From Enterobacter sp. RIT418 (GTDB lineage Bacteria; Pseudomonadota; Gammaproteobacteria; Enterobacterales; Enterobacteriaceae): a DNA stretch of 53,218 nucleotides. This document shows positions 18,548-30,851 of the stretch, piece by piece (positions within the stretch are counted from its first letter, which is position 1; each line of letters starts with the position of its first letter). The position numbers were made by a program, and so were the translations under genes. The notes beneath the pieces are model-generated. The model was not told where the DNA came from and did not search any database. It was given only the letters and a program-made list of their open reading frames with translations. The DNA lies in NCBI RefSeq assembly GCF_003057745.1, contig NZ_QBJD02000024.1, positions 1 to 53,218 on the forward strand. Reading direction: 5' to 3'.

Positions 18548-19897
18548 TTACTTCTCTTGCAGACCGAGTTTTTTCTCCAGATAGTGGATGTTGGTTCCAC
18601 CATTCTGGAAGTGCTCGTCGCTCATGATGCGCATCTGCAGATCAACGTTGGTTTTAATACCGTCGATGATCAGCTCCTGCAGGGCGTTCTTCATGCGGGC
18701 GATCGCCACGTCACGGTTTTCGCCGTAGCAGATAAGCTTACCGATCATGGAGTCATAGTACGGCGGTACGGTGTAGCCGGCGTAGATATGAGACTCCCAG
18801 CGTACGCCAAAGCCGCCCGGCGCGTGGAAACGCGTGATTTTACCCGGGCTTGGCAGGAAGGTGTTCGGGTCTTCGGCGTTAATACGGCACTCGACCGCAT
18901 GGCCTTTCACCACCACTTCTTCCTGCTTGATGGACAGCGGCTGACCGGCTGCAATACGCAGCTGTTCTTTGATCAGGTCAACGCCGGTGATCATTTCGGT
19001 AACCGGGTGTTCAACCTGAATACGGGTGTTCATCTCGATGAAGTAGAACTCGCCGTTTTCGAACAGGAACTCGAACGTACCCGCGCCGCGATAGCCGATA
19101 TCCACACACGCCTTGGCACAGCGCTCGCCGATGTAGCGACGCAGTTCCGGGGTGATGCCCGGTGCTGGCGCTTCTTCGACCACTTTCTGGTGACGACGCT
19201 GCATGGAGCAGTCGCGCTCTGCCAGATAGATCGCATTACCCTGACCGTCAGCCAGCACCTGAATTTCGATGTGGCGTGGGTTTTCCAGGTATTTTTCCAT
19301 GTACACCATGTCATTGCTGAAAGCGGCTTTCGCTTCTGCTTTGGTCATGGAGATGGACTGCGCCAGTTCAGCATCGCTGCGTACAACGCGCATACCGCGA
19401 CCGCCGCCGCCGCCGGACGCCTTGATGATAACCGGGTAGCCAATGCGTTTAGCATGGGCACGGTTGGCATCCATATCGTCGGTCAGCGGGCCGTCAGAGC
19501 CAGGCACGGTAGGAACACCGGCTTTCTTCATCGCGGTGATGGCCGACACTTTGTCGCCCATCAGGCGAATGGTATCGGCTTTCGGGCCGATGAAGATAAA
19601 GCCAGAGCGCTCAACCTGCTCGGCGAAGTTGGCGTTCTCAGAGAGGAAGCCATAACCCGGGTGAATAGCCACCGCGCCGGTGATTTCAGCGGCGCTGATG
19701 ATCGCCGGGATGTTCAGATAGCTTTTTACGGACGGAGCCGGGCCAATACAGACCGTCTCATCCGCCAGCAATACGTGTTTTAAATCGCGATCCGCGCTTG
19801 AGTGCACGGCCACGGTCTTGATGCCCAGTTCTTTACAGGCACGAAGAATACGCAGTGCAATCTCGCCGCGGTTGGCGATAACAATTTTATCCAGCAT
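18548..19897 (-). CDS. accC: Biotin carboxylase subunit of acetyl-CoA carboxylase
   Basis: ATP-dependent carboxylation of the biotin on AccB, the first half-reaction of malonyl-CoA synthesis for fatty acids. The protein is 449 residues, the same as E. coli. It has an N-terminal pre-ATP-grasp domain ([17 protein letters not shown]), the glycine-rich ATP loop ([11 protein letters not shown]), and the catalytic region [16 protein letters not shown] with the conserved Glu, Asn and Arg. I chose the ATG at 19897, 10 nt after accB; the frame is open 13 codons farther, into accB, without support. It forms a complex with AccB and with AccA/AccD encoded elsewhere. Confidence 0.97.
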   Translation of the reverse strand: MLDKIVIANRGEIALRILRACKELGIKTVAVHSSADRDLKHVLLADETVCIGPAPSVKSYLNIPAIISAAEITGAVAIHPGYGFLSENANFAEQVERSGFIFIGPKADTIRLMGDKVSAITAMKKAGVPTVPGSDGPLTDDMDANRAHAKRIGYPVIIKASGGGGGRGMRVVRSDAELAQSISMTKAEAKAAFSNDMVYMEKYLENPRHIEIQVLADGQGNAIYLAERDCSMQRRHQKVVEEAPAPGITPELRRYIGERCAKACVDIGYRGAGTFEFLFENGEFYFIEMNTRIQVEHPVTEMITGVDLIKEQLRIAAGQPLSIKQEEVVVKGHAVECRINAEDPNTFLPSPGKITRFHAPGGFGVRWESHIYAGYTVPPYYDSMIGKLICYGENRDVAIARMKNALQELIIDGIKTNVDLQMRIMSDEHFQNGGTNIHYLEKKLGLQEK

Positions 19898-19907
19898 GTG
19901 CGCCTCG

Positions 19908-20369
19908 TTACTCGATGACGACCAGCGGCTCGTCAAATTCTACCGGCTGACCACTTTCGACCAGAATCGCTTTCACAGTACCTGACTTATCAGCTTCGAT
20001 CTGATTCATCATTTTCATGGCTTCAACGATGCACAGGGTATCGCCTACGTTGACTTTCTGACCGATTTCGATGAACGCTTTCGCGTCCGGGCTCGGGGTG
20101 CGGTAGAAAGTACCAACCATTGGGGAACGTACGATGTGGCCACTGATTTCTGCAGCTGCTGCAGGTGCGGCTTCTGCTGCTGGCGCAACGGCTGCGGAGA
20201 GCGCAGGCTGCTGCACTGGCGCAGCATAGGCTTGCTGCATGACCGGGAAGCTAGCGGCTGGGGCTGCACGGCTGATGCGTACAGACTCTTCGCCTTCAGA
20301 AATTTCCAGTTCGGAGATGCCTGATTCTTCAACCAGCTCGATCAGTTTTTTAATCTTACGAATATCCAT
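19908..20369 (-). CDS. accB: Biotin carboxyl carrier protein
   Basis: Carries the carboxyl group between biotin carboxylase and the transferase subunits. The 153 residues comprise an N-terminal dimer/complex domain (about 1-32), an Ala/Pro-rich flexible linker (about 34-76) and a C-terminal biotinyl domain. The biotin attachment lysine is K119 in EAMKMM. The family thumb region ([14 protein letters not shown]) is present. It begins 21 nt after aroQ. In E. coli, AccB represses its own operon; the control region here must lie in or upstream of aroQ. Confidence 0.96.
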   Translation of the reverse strand: MDIRKIKKLIELVEESGISELEISEGEESVRISRAAPAASFPVMQQAYAAPVQQPALSAAVAPAAEAAPAAAAEISGHIVRSPMVGTFYRTPSPDAKAFIEIGQKVNVGDTLCIVEAMKMMNQIEADKSGTVKAILVESGQPVEFDEPLVVIE

Positions 20370-20390
20370 GAGTGGGTTCCGTACTCTTGT

Positions 20391-20843
20391 TTAGTGTGAT
20401 TGTGACAGGCGTTTTACCGCTGTCTGTAAAGCGTATGAATAACCGTCAGCGCCCAGACCACAGATAACGCCAGCAGCGATGTCTGACAGATAAGAGTGGT
20501 GGCGGAACGGCTCTCGGGCGTGCACGTTGCTCAGGTGGATCTCGATAAACGGGATGCTCACCGCGAGCAGTGCATCGCGAATAGCAACACTGGTGTGCGT
20601 AAACGCGGCCGGATTGATCAGGATATAGTCCACAGTGTCTTTAGCCTGATGAATACGGTCGATGATTGCGTACTCCGCGTTAGACTGAAAATGATCCAAA
20701 TCCACATTCAGCGACGCTGCTTCCGTACTCAGACGGTTAACAATTTCGCCCAATGTTAGCGTGCCATACTTCTCCGGCTCACGGGTGCCGAGCATGTTTA
20801 AATTCGGCCCGTTTAAAACTAAGATTTGAAACTTGTCAGCCAT
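20391..20843 (-). CDS. aroQ: 3-dehydroquinate dehydratase, type II
   Basis: Third step of the shikimate pathway, dehydrating 3-dehydroquinate to 3-dehydroshikimate. The 150-residue protein forms the dodecameric flavodoxin-like type II enzyme. Visible motifs are [14 protein letters not shown] (10-23), the catalytic tyrosine Y26, the region [10 protein letters not shown] and the active-site strand HLSNVHARE (103-111). I chose the ATG at 20843 (MADKFQ); the longer open frame starts upstream without support. E. coli K-12 uses the unrelated type I enzyme AroD and lacks this gene before accB. Many other gamma-proteobacteria have aroQ-accB-accC, as here. Confidence 0.94.
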   Translation of the reverse strand: MADKFQILVLNGPNLNMLGTREPEKYGTLTLGEIVNRLSTEAASLNVDLDHFQSNAEYAIIDRIHQAKDTVDYILINPAAFTHTSVAIRDALLAVSIPFIEIHLSNVHAREPFRHHSYLSDIAAGVICGLGADGYSYALQTAVKRLSQSH

Positions 20844-21077
20844 TATGTCGCTATCTCCTGCGATTTTCCGGTAAAAAACAAAATATACCTTCAATGCACG
20901 ATTGTCACCCTTTCAGAGGCTGAAAACCGCTGTCCGGAAAACCGAAGTCGCACATTATAACGATTTCGTAGCATTTGGCAGCTAAATACTGGTCTTATCA
21001 GGGAAGATTATCAACCGCTATCCGTAAAAGATTCGCGGTTGTCAGGTAATCTGCGGGAAAACGCACACTTTCAGGAG
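20844..21077 (-). promoter_or_regulatory. Probable promoter region of aroQ-accBC
   Basis: This 234-bp gap between the msrQ stop and the aroQ start is the only sizeable space upstream of accBC, because accB follows aroQ by 21 nt. It probably carries the promoter and leader of this essential operon. I could not assign a clear -35/-10 pair or an msrQ terminator. Confidence 0.4.
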
Positions 21078-21677
21078 CTATCTAAACCATTGGCGAAACT
21101 TCTTGTAACGCCAGGCTAAAAGGGCCAAAGCCGCCAGCGCGTAGAGGATAGGCTGCGGGGATAATATCTTCACCGACCAAAGATAATGGACCGGCGCGAG
21201 GATCGCGACAAGATAGACGAAGTTGTGCAAAAGCTGCCAGCGTCTGCCCAGTTTACGCTGCGCATACTGCGTCGACGTCAGCGCGAGCGCAAGCAAAACC
21301 AGCCAGCTGATGATCCCCAGCGTCAGGTAAGGGCGCGACACCAGCTCGCGGCCAAGCAATGCCAGATTGTTAATGCCCAGCTCAAGCAGCGCGTAGCTGG
21401 TCAAATGCAGCGTCGCCCAGGCAAAGCACCATAGCCCTAAAAGACGGCGGGTGCGTATCAATAAAGGCTGTTTAGCGTAGCGCGCCAGCGGAGTCACCAG
21501 CAAGGTAGCGAGTAAAAATTTCAGAGCCATCCTACCGGTAAAATGCTGGATATCCTTTGCCGGATCGGCGCTGAAATAGCCCTGGCTGGCGGCCCAAAAG
21601 AGCCAGATAAAAGGAAGCAATCCGGCCAGGTGCAGCAGCACCTTAAGCCAGATTATCTGCTTTGCGGTTAAGCGCAC
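21078..21677 (-). CDS. msrQ: Heme-binding membrane subunit MsrQ
   Basis: Inner-membrane b-type heme protein (formerly YedZ) that passes electrons from the quinone pool or flavin reductase to MsrP for repair of oxidised periplasmic methionine. The 199-residue protein has about six hydrophobic helices (starting near 8-26, 48-64, 78-95). Histidines in the helix parts [13 protein letters not shown] and [19 protein letters not shown] are the probable heme ligands. It starts with GTG directly after the msrP stop, with no gap, so translation is coupled. Confidence 0.94.
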   Translation of the reverse strand: MRLTAKQIIWLKVLLHLAGLLPFIWLFWAASQGYFSADPAKDIQHFTGRMALKFLLATLLVTPLARYAKQPLLIRTRRLLGLWCFAWATLHLTSYALLELGINNLALLGRELVSRPYLTLGIISWLVLLALALTSTQYAQRKLGRRWQLLHNFVYLVAILAPVHYLWSVKILSPQPILYALAALALLAWRYKKFRQWFR

Positions 21678-22679
21678 CTAGAAGTTCTCCCGTAAATTAA
21701 GCCCACGATACAAAGACGCCACTTCGTCCGCGTAGCCGTTGAACAGCAGAGTCGGCTGACGCTTAACGTCCAGCGCGCCGCCGGAGCCAATAAACCGCTC
21801 GGTGGCCTGCGACCAGCGGGGGTGATCCACATGCGGGTTCACGTTGGCGAAGAAACCGTACTCGTCAGGCGCCGCCAGATTCCAGGTGGTTGGCGGACGT
21901 TCGCGGGTGAGCTTAATGCTGACGATCGATTTTATTCCCTTAAAGCCGTATTTCCACGGTACGGTCAGGCGGATAGGCGCGCCGTTTTGCGGCGGCAGCG
22001 CCTTGCCGTAGACGCCCACGGTCAGCAGCGTGAGGGGATGCATGGCTTCATCAAGCCGCAGCCCCTCGACGTAAGGATATTCCAGCCCGCCGCCGATAAA
22101 GCGATCCTTCTGCCCCGGCATTTCGTCCGGCGCGTATCGCGTCTGAAAGGAGACATATTTCGCGTTGCTGGTGGGTTCCACCATCGCCAGCAGCTTGTGC
22201 AACGGGAAACCGACCCATGGCACTACCATTGACCAGGCTTCCACGCAGCGCATGCGGTAAATTCGCTCTTCTAGCGTAAAGCGGGTCGTGAGGTCGTGGT
22301 GATCAAGGGTGAGCGGCTTCGCCACTTCGCCGTCGATTTTCAGCGTCCACGGATCGGTTTTCATACCGCCCGCGTTGGCGGCTGGGTCGGCCTTATCGAG
22401 GCCAAATTCGTAGAAGTTATTATAACCGGTGACTTTATCTTCGGGCGTCAGCGTCAGCTTGTTTTGCCACTGGGCGGGTTTGGTGAAGGTAAGCGGCGCG
22501 CCGGAAGGGGCTTTCGGGCGATCGTTGCCTTTAAACCAGTCGAGCAGATCGGCATGGGCTGCGGGAGTGAGCGTCAGGGCGGTGGCGCTGATGCCTAACA
22601 TTTTCAGGATTTGGCGACGTTGCAGCATAAAGACAGATTCGGACGTTACGTCGGCTTCCGTCAGCTTTCGGGTTTTCAT
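21678..22679 (-). CDS. msrP: Periplasmic methionine sulfoxide reductase, molybdopterin subunit
   Basis: Reduces methionine sulfoxide (both stereoisomers) in periplasmic proteins; formerly YedY. The 333-residue precursor has a Tat signal (twin arginine R21-R22 in [10 protein letters not shown], cleavage probably after AHA at 43). The molybdenum-ligand cysteine is C145 ([10 protein letters not shown]). The sulfite-oxidase-fold core ([28 protein letters not shown]) is intact. I chose the ATG at 22679, with GGAGG 5 nt upstream. That ribosome-binding site sits inside a 12-bp hairpin. In E. coli, msrPQ lies elsewhere beside hprRS; here it follows acuI. Confidence 0.95.
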   Translation of the reverse strand: MKTRKLTEADVTSESVFMLQRRQILKMLGISATALTLTPAAHADLLDWFKGNDRPKAPSGAPLTFTKPAQWQNKLTLTPEDKVTGYNNFYEFGLDKADPAANAGGMKTDPWTLKIDGEVAKPLTLDHHDLTTRFTLEERIYRMRCVEAWSMVVPWVGFPLHKLLAMVEPTSNAKYVSFQTRYAPDEMPGQKDRFIGGGLEYPYVEGLRLDEAMHPLTLLTVGVYGKALPPQNGAPIRLTVPWKYGFKGIKSIVSIKLTRERPPTTWNLAAPDEYGFFANVNPHVDHPRWSQATERFIGSGGALDVKRQPTLLFNGYADEVASLYRGLNLRENF

Positions 22680-22684
22680 GGCAT

Positions 22685-22718
22685 CCTCCGTCATGCGTTT
22701 TTCTAAGCATGACGGAGG
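22685..22718 (-). promoter_or_regulatory. Hairpin sequestering the msrP ribosome-binding site
   Basis: CCTCCGTCATGC (22685-22696) is exactly complementary to GCATGACGGAGG (22707-22718), with a ten-base loop. In the minus-strand mRNA the 3' arm ends in GGAGG, the Shine-Dalgarno sequence, 5 nt before the msrP ATG. The stem therefore buries the site. No T-run follows, which argues against a terminator. It could be a thermosensor-like or protein-gated translational switch. Confidence 0.7.
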
Positions 22719-22751
22719 AGAGGGATTAGCGCGAATATGTCACGAAAATTT

Positions 22752-22769
22752 GAAGATTAGGCAATCTTC
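22752..22769 (-). terminator. Weak hairpin spanning the acuI stop codon
   Basis: GAAGATT (22752-22758) pairs with AATCTTC (22763-22769) around a four-base loop, with AAATTTT following on the minus strand. It overlaps the acuI stop at 22757-22759. It may be a weak terminator that lets some transcription run into msrPQ. Confidence 0.35.
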
Positions 22770-23731
22770 ACCAGCGCGCGACCGTGGAACTGGTTGTCCA
22801 TGATTTTCGCTGCATATTCAGGCGCTTGTTCAAGGGCGATTTCCGTGGCGCTCTGCGTAAAGAATGCGTCAGGCAGGTCTTGCACCAGGCGTTCCCAGGC
22901 CTGCGCGCGGCGCGCGGCGGGGGTCATTACCGAATCAACGCCCTGCAGGCGCACGTTGCGAAGAATAAACGGCATTACGGTGGTGGGCAGCGCAAAACCG
23001 CCCGCCAGGCCGCAGGCCGCCACGCAGCCGCCGTAATTCATCTGCGCTAGCACCTTGGCCAGCACTTTGTCACCCACGGTATCCACCGCGCCGGCCCAAA
23101 CCTGTTTCTCCAGCGGGCGCGTTTCGGCAAATTCGTCGCGCCCCAGAATACGGCTGGCGCCCAGCTGGCGCAGGTAGTCGTGCGTGCTTTCACGGCCGGT
23201 GACGGCAGCAACCTGATAGCCGAGTTTATGCAGCAGCGTGACCGCCGTGCTGCCCACGCCGCCGCTGGCGCCGGTCACCACAATCTCGCCATCCTGAGGA
23301 CGAACGCCGGCATCTTCCAGCGCCATCACGCACAGCATGGCGGTAAACCCTGCGGTACCGACAATCATCGCTTTCCGGCCGTCCAGGCCTTTCGGCATCG
23401 GCACCAGCCAGTCGCCTTTTACGCGCGCCTGCGCGGCCAGTCCGCCCCAGTGGTTTTCCCCAACGCCCCAGCCGGTAAGCAGCACTTCCTGCCCGACGTG
23501 GAAGCGCGGATCTTCACTCGCGTGAACGCGGCCTGCAAAGTCGATGCCCGGCACCATTGGGAAATTTCGGATGATTTTACCTTTGCCCGTGATGGCCAGC
23601 GCATCCTTATAGTTTAGGCTGGACCAGTCAATATCGACGGTGACGTCGCCTTCCGGCAGGCGGCTTTCCTCAACGGTTTGCACCGAGGCCAGCGTTTTGC
23701 CTTCCTGCTGTTCTAAGATCAATGCCTGCAT
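22757..23731 (-). CDS. acuI: NADPH-dependent acrylyl-CoA reductase AcuI
   Basis: Medium-chain dehydrogenase/reductase of the YhdH/AcuI family, 324 residues as in E. coli. It reduces toxic acrylyl-CoA to propanoyl-CoA with NADPH. The N-terminal GroES-like domain is followed by the Rossmann nucleotide-binding motif VVTGASGGVGS (151-161). It lacks the zinc-ligand cysteines of alcohol dehydrogenases, as expected for this branch. It lies divergent to csrD, as in K-12, but aroQ and msrPQ separate it from accB. Confidence 0.93.
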   Translation of the reverse strand: MQALILEQQEGKTLASVQTVEESRLPEGDVTVDIDWSSLNYKDALAITGKGKIIRNFPMVPGIDFAGRVHASEDPRFHVGQEVLLTGWGVGENHWGGLAAQARVKGDWLVPMPKGLDGRKAMIVGTAGFTAMLCVMALEDAGVRPQDGEIVVTGASGGVGSTAVTLLHKLGYQVAAVTGRESTHDYLRQLGASRILGRDEFAETRPLEKQVWAGAVDTVGDKVLAKVLAQMNYGGCVAACGLAGGFALPTTVMPFILRNVRLQGVDSVMTPAARRAQAWERLVQDLPDAFFTQSATEIALEQAPEYAAKIMDNQFHGRALVKIA

Positions 23732-23914
23732 ACGGGGTCCTCACTAAGTTTGACGATTGGAAAATAATCCCTGAAGACTATACTCGCTAAGTGAAACGCT
23801 ATGCCGATTTAACGCAATAAATTGCCAGATACGCCAGGTTTGGTAGTATGTCGCATCTTAAATGCAAGTTAGTGCTTACTAGCATTCCCATCAACCCACG
23901 GAGTAATCTCAAGG

Positions 23915-25855
23915 ATGCGATTAACGACGAAGTTTTCAGCTTTTACCACCTTGCTGACGGGGCTTACGATATTTGTCACGCTGATGGGATGTTCTCTCAG
24001 TTTTTACATTGCGATTCAGGACAAGCTGATGAATCGCGTCCAGTCGGTGGCGTCCGTCATTGATTCACGTTTGATTACGACGTCGTTTCCGGCGCTCTCC
24101 CGCGAGCTGGACGAGATGATGGTCCCGGTTGATATTGTCCAGATCGATATCATGCAGGGTAACAAGACGGTTTTCAGCCACGCCCGGCAAACAAGCTACC
24201 GCCCCGCGGGGACAATCAATCAGTATCGCGACGTGACGGTTCCGTCACTTAAACATCCCGGCATGTCCATCCACATGGTCTATCTCGACCCGATGGCGAG
24301 CTACTTCCGCTCATTGATGACCACCGCGCCGCTGACGGTCGCCGTTGCGTTTATCGTGCTGCTGATTTTTCTTGCGGTCCGCTGGCAGCGACGCCAGCTA
24401 TCCGGGCAGGAGCTGCTGGAAATGCGCTCCATCCGTATTCTAAACGGCGAGCGCGGCCCGCAGGTACGCGGTTCGGTGTATGAATGGCCGTCCCGCACCA
24501 GCAGCGCGCTGGACGTGCTGCTGTCCGACATTCAGTTTGCCAGCGAGCAGCGCAGCCGCATGGATACCCTGATTCGCTCCTATGCCGCGCAGGACAATAA
24601 AACGGGCCTGAATAACCGCCTCTTCTTTGATAACCAGCTGGCGACGCTGCTGGAAGATCCTGAAAAAGTCGGCACGCACGGCGTGGTGATGATCGTTCGC
24701 CTGCCTGACTTTGACCTGCTGCGCGACACGTGGGGGCAGCGGGCGACGGAAGAAACCTTTTTTACGCTGATCAACCTGCTGTCCACTTTTATTATGCGCT
24801 ATCCCGGCTCGCTGCTGGCGCGCTATCGCCGCAGCGATTTTGCCGTGCTGTTGCCGCATCGGACCCTGAAGGAGTCCGAGAGCATTGCCAGCCAGCTGCT
24901 GAAGGCGGTTGATGGTCTACCCCAGAGCAAAATGCTCGACCGGGACGACATGGTCCATATCGGCATTTGCGCCTGGCGCGGAGGGCAGAGTACCGAACAG
25001 GTGATGGAGCATGCGGAGGCCGCCACCCGCAATGCCGTGTTACAGGGCGCGAACGGCTGGGCAATCTATGATGACTCTCTGCCGGAAAAAGGGCGCGGCA
25101 ACGTGCGATGGCGTACTTTGATTGAGCAAATGCTCAATCGCGGTGGACCCCGTATTTATCAAAAACCAGCGGTAACAATAAAGGGCAACGTGCACCATCG
25201 GGAGCTGATGTGCCGTATTTTTGACGGTACGGAAGAGGTTATTTCCGCCGAGTATCTGCCAATGGTGCTGCAATTTGGTCTTTCCGAAGAGTATGACCGC
25301 CAGCAAATTACCCGCATTATTCCGTTTTTATCATTCTGGCCTGAAGAAACCCTCGCATTACAGGTGACCGTTGAGTCATTGATTCGCCCGCGTTTTCAGC
25401 GCTGGCTGCGCGATATATTAATGCAATGCGAAAAATCGCAACGCAAACGCATTATTTTTGAACTTGCAGAGGCCGATGTAGGTCAACACATCAGCCGGTT
25501 ACGTCCGGTGGTACGTTTGATCAATGCGCTCGGCGCGCGCGTAGCGGTCACGCAGGCGGGTTTGACGCTGGTGAGTACCGCGTGGATCCAGGAGCTGGAT
25601 GTGGAATTATTGAAGCTTCACCCCGGGTTGGTAAGAAATATCGAGAAACGGACGGAAAACCAGCTGCTGGTTCAGAGCCTGGTCGAAGCCTGCAAGGGAA
25701 CGCAAACGCAAGTATTCGCTACGGGCGTGCGCGCCAGGAGCGAATGGCAGACGTTGACAGCGCGTGGTGTTACCGGCGGTCAGGGGGATTTTTTTGCCGC
25801 CTCACAGCCACTTGACACCAATGTGAAAAAATATTTGCAAAGATACTCTGTTTGA
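23915..25855 (+). CDS. csrD: CsrB/CsrC turnover regulator CsrD
   Basis: Membrane protein that targets the regulatory RNAs CsrB and CsrC for RNase E decay, thereby freeing CsrA. The 646 residues match E. coli CsrD. Two membrane helices (about 11-31 and 138-158) enclose a periplasmic loop, followed by degenerate GGDEF and EAL domains. The GGDEF site reads RRSDF and the EAL site reads ELM, so it should neither make nor cut c-di-GMP. This matches the known RNA-targeting role. It is divergent to acuI and precedes mreB. Confidence 0.95.
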   Translation: MRLTTKFSAFTTLLTGLTIFVTLMGCSLSFYIAIQDKLMNRVQSVASVIDSRLITTSFPALSRELDEMMVPVDIVQIDIMQGNKTVFSHARQTSYRPAGTINQYRDVTVPSLKHPGMSIHMVYLDPMASYFRSLMTTAPLTVAVAFIVLLIFLAVRWQRRQLSGQELLEMRSIRILNGERGPQVRGSVYEWPSRTSSALDVLLSDIQFASEQRSRMDTLIRSYAAQDNKTGLNNRLFFDNQLATLLEDPEKVGTHGVVMIVRLPDFDLLRDTWGQRATEETFFTLINLLSTFIMRYPGSLLARYRRSDFAVLLPHRTLKESESIASQLLKAVDGLPQSKMLDRDDMVHIGICAWRGGQSTEQVMEHAEAATRNAVLQGANGWAIYDDSLPEKGRGNVRWRTLIEQMLNRGGPRIYQKPAVTIKGNVHHRELMCRIFDGTEEVISAEYLPMVLQFGLSEEYDRQQITRIIPFLSFWPEETLALQVTVESLIRPRFQRWLRDILMQCEKSQRKRIIFELAEADVGQHISRLRPVVRLINALGARVAVTQAGLTLVSTAWIQELDVELLKLHPGLVRNIEKRTENQLLVQSLVEACKGTQTQVFATGVRARSEWQTLTARGVTGGQGDFFAASQPLDTNVKKYLQRYSV

Positions 25856-27180
<1,325 letters not shown>

Positions 27181-27187
27181 TCATTGT

Positions 27188-27218
27188 GAAAGGGTAGCGC
27201 ATCGCTACCCTTTCTCTC
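27188..27218 (+). terminator. Partial terminator between mreB and mreC
   Basis: GAAAGGGTAGCG (27188-27199) pairs perfectly with CGCTACCCTTTC (27203-27214) around a three-base loop, followed by the pyrimidine tract TCTCT. The hairpin is strong but the T-run is poor, so incomplete termination is expected. That fits the high MreB to MreCD ratio known in E. coli. Confidence 0.65.
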
Positions 27219-27241
27219 TGACGCGAGAATACGCATAGCCT

Positions 27242-28746
<1,505 letters not shown>

Positions 28747-28755
28747 AAGGTTTCT

Positions 28756-29349
28756 ATGACGTCTTTGTATCTTGCTTCCGGCTCCCCGCGCCGTCAGGAA
28801 CTCCTGACCCAGCTAGGGGTGTCCTTTGAACGTATCGTTACCGGTATTGAAGAGAAGCGTGCTGCGGGCGAAAGCGCTGAGCAGTACGTTTCCCGTCTTG
28901 CGCGTGAGAAAGCGCAGGCAGGCGTGGCGCAAACGCCGCGCGACCTGCCGGTGCTGGGCGCCGATACCATCGTTATTCTTAACGGTGAAGTGTTAGAGAA
29001 ACCGCACGATGCAGAACACGCGGCGCGCATGCTGCGCAACATGTCCGGGCAAACGCACCAGGTGATGACGGCCGTTGCGCTGGCGGATAGCCACAACGTG
29101 CTGGACTGCCTGGTGGTGACGGACGTGACGTTCAGAGTACTTACCGATGACGAGATCGCCGCCTATATTGCCAGCGGCGAACCGATGGATAAAGCAGGTG
29201 CATACGGTATTCAAGGGTTGGGTGGCTGTTTTGTCAGGAAGATAAATGGCAGCTATCACGCCGTAGTCGGCTTACCGCTGGTGGAAACGTATGAGTTGCT
29301 GAGCAATTTTAACTCACTGCGTGAGGGAAGGGATAATTATGACGGCTGA
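28756..29349 (+). CDS. yhdE: Maf-family nucleoside triphosphate pyrophosphatase (dTTP/UTP)
   Basis: House-cleaning enzyme that hydrolyses dTTP, UTP and modified pyrimidine triphosphates to monophosphates; Maf proteins also affect septation. The 197 residues begin with the Maf signature [12 protein letters not shown] and contain the metal-binding GADTIV and the segment [13 protein letters not shown]. Residues match E. coli YhdE closely. The last 11 bases overlap the start of rng. It lies in the mreBCD-yhdE-rng cluster. Confidence 0.95.
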   Translation: MTSLYLASGSPRRQELLTQLGVSFERIVTGIEEKRAAGESAEQYVSRLAREKAQAGVAQTPRDLPVLGADTIVILNGEVLEKPHDAEHAARMLRNMSGQTHQVMTAVALADSHNVLDCLVVTDVTFRVLTDDEIAAYIASGEPMDKAGAYGIQGLGGCFVRKINGSYHAVVGLPLVETYELLSNFNSLREGRDNYDG

Positions 29350-30808
29350 ATTGTTGGTAAACGTAACGCCATCGGAAACCCGTGTGGCCTACATTGATGG
29401 TGGCATTCTTCAGGAAATCCATATTGAGCGTGAAGCTCGGCGCGGAATAGTAGGCAATATCTACAAAGGTCGTGTCAGTCGGGTACTGCCGGGTATGCAG
29501 GCGGCTTTTGTAGATATTGGACTCGATAAGGCGGCATTTTTACATGCCTCCGATATCATGCCGCACACCGAATGCGTGGCGGGCGAAGAGCAGAAGCAGT
29601 TCGCCGTCCGCGATATCTCCGAGCTGGTGCGCCAGGGCCAGGATCTGATGGTGCAGGTGGTCAAAGACCCACTCGGCACCAAAGGCGCGCGCCTGACGAC
29701 AGACATTACCCTTCCTTCCCGCTACCTTGTCTTTATGCCCGGAGCCTCGCACGTAGGCGTATCGCAGCGCATTGAGAGTGAAAGCGAGCGCGAGCGCCTG
29801 AAAAAGGTGGTCAGCGCCTACTGCGACGAGCAGGGCGGGTTTATCATCCGCACCGCGGCGGAAGGGATCAGCGAAGAGGACCTTGCGTCTGATGCGGCCT
29901 ACCTGAAGCGCGTCTGGACCAAGGTGATGGAGCGCAAAAAGCGTAACCAGACCCGCTACCAGCTGTACGGCGAGCTGGCGCTGGCGCAGCGCGTTCTGCG
30001 CGATTTTGCCGATGCACAGCTCGACCGCATTCGCGTGGACTCCCGCCTGACGTACGAGGCGCTGCTGGAGTTTACCGCTGAATACATCCCGGAGATGCCC
30101 GGCCTGCTGGAGCACTACTCTGGCCGCCAGCCGATCTTCGATCTTTATGATGTCGAAAACGAGATCCAGCGCGCGCTGGAGCGCAAGGTTGAGTTGAAAT
30201 CCGGCGGCTATCTGATCATCGATCAGACCGAAGCAATGACCACCGTCGATATCAACACCGGGGCATTCGTCGGCCACCGCAATCTGGACGACACCATTTT
30301 CAACACCAACATCGAAGCGACGCAGGCCATTGCGCGCCAGCTTCGCCTGCGCAATCTGGGCGGCATTATCATCATCGACTTTATCGATATGAATAATGAA
30401 GACCATCGCCGCCGCGTGCTGCACTCGCTGGAACAGGCGCTGAGTAAGGATCGCGTGAAAACCAGCATCAACGGCTTCTCGCAGCTCGGTCTCGTGGAAA
30501 TGACCCGCAAGCGCACCCGCGAAAGCGTGGAGCACGTGCTGTGTAACGAGTGTCCTACCTGTCACGGACGCGGCACGGTAAAGACGGTAGAGACCGTCTG
30601 CTACGAAATCATGCGTGAAATTGTTCGCGTTCACCACGCCTACGACTCTGACCGTTTCCTGGTCTATGCTTCTCCTGCGGTGGCGGAAGCGCTCAAAGGT
30701 GAAGAGTCGCACGCGCTGGCAGAAGTGGAAATCTTTGTCGGCAAACAGGTAAAAGTACAAATTGAGCCGCTCTACAACCAGGAGCAGTTTGACGTCGTCA
30801 TGATGTAA
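29339..30808 (+). CDS. rng: Ribonuclease G
   Basis: Endoribonuclease that matures the 5' end of 16S rRNA and degrades some mRNAs. The 489 residues match E. coli RNase G. It has an N-terminal S1 domain (about 35-120, [22 protein letters not shown]), a 5' sensor and the DNase I-like catalytic core with metal-binding aspartates in [10 protein letters not shown] and [15 protein letters not shown] zinc-link motif (CPTCHGRG) follows near residue 405. I chose the ATG at 29339, preceded by GGGAAGGG and overlapping yhdE. Confidence 0.97.
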   Translation: MTAELLVNVTPSETRVAYIDGGILQEIHIEREARRGIVGNIYKGRVSRVLPGMQAAFVDIGLDKAAFLHASDIMPHTECVAGEEQKQFAVRDISELVRQGQDLMVQVVKDPLGTKGARLTTDITLPSRYLVFMPGASHVGVSQRIESESERERLKKVVSAYCDEQGGFIIRTAAEGISEEDLASDAAYLKRVWTKVMERKKRNQTRYQLYGELALAQRVLRDFADAQLDRIRVDSRLTYEALLEFTAEYIPEMPGLLEHYSGRQPIFDLYDVENEIQRALERKVELKSGGYLIIDQTEAMTTVDINTGAFVGHRNLDDTIFNTNIEATQAIARQLRLRNLGGIIIIDFIDMNNEDHRRRVLHSLEQALSKDRVKTSINGFSQLGLVEMTRKRTRESVEHVLCNECPTCHGRGTVKTVETVCYEIMREIVRVHHAYDSDRFLVYASPAVAEALKGEESHALAEVEIFVGKQVKVQIEPLYNQEQFDVVMM

Positions 30809-30851
30809 AACGCAGTGTGCTGCGAGATTAAAGGCTGACAAGGAGAGACGC

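Noticed and set aside
18488..19783. A long open frame (431 codons) on the plus strand opposite accC
   Set aside because: It is antisense to a well-conserved essential gene, its translation has no recognisable family features, and it has no ribosome-binding site context.
24800..25400. Active diguanylate cyclase or phosphodiesterase sites in CsrD
   Set aside because: The GGDEF site reads RRSDF and the EAL site reads ELM; both lack the catalytic residues.
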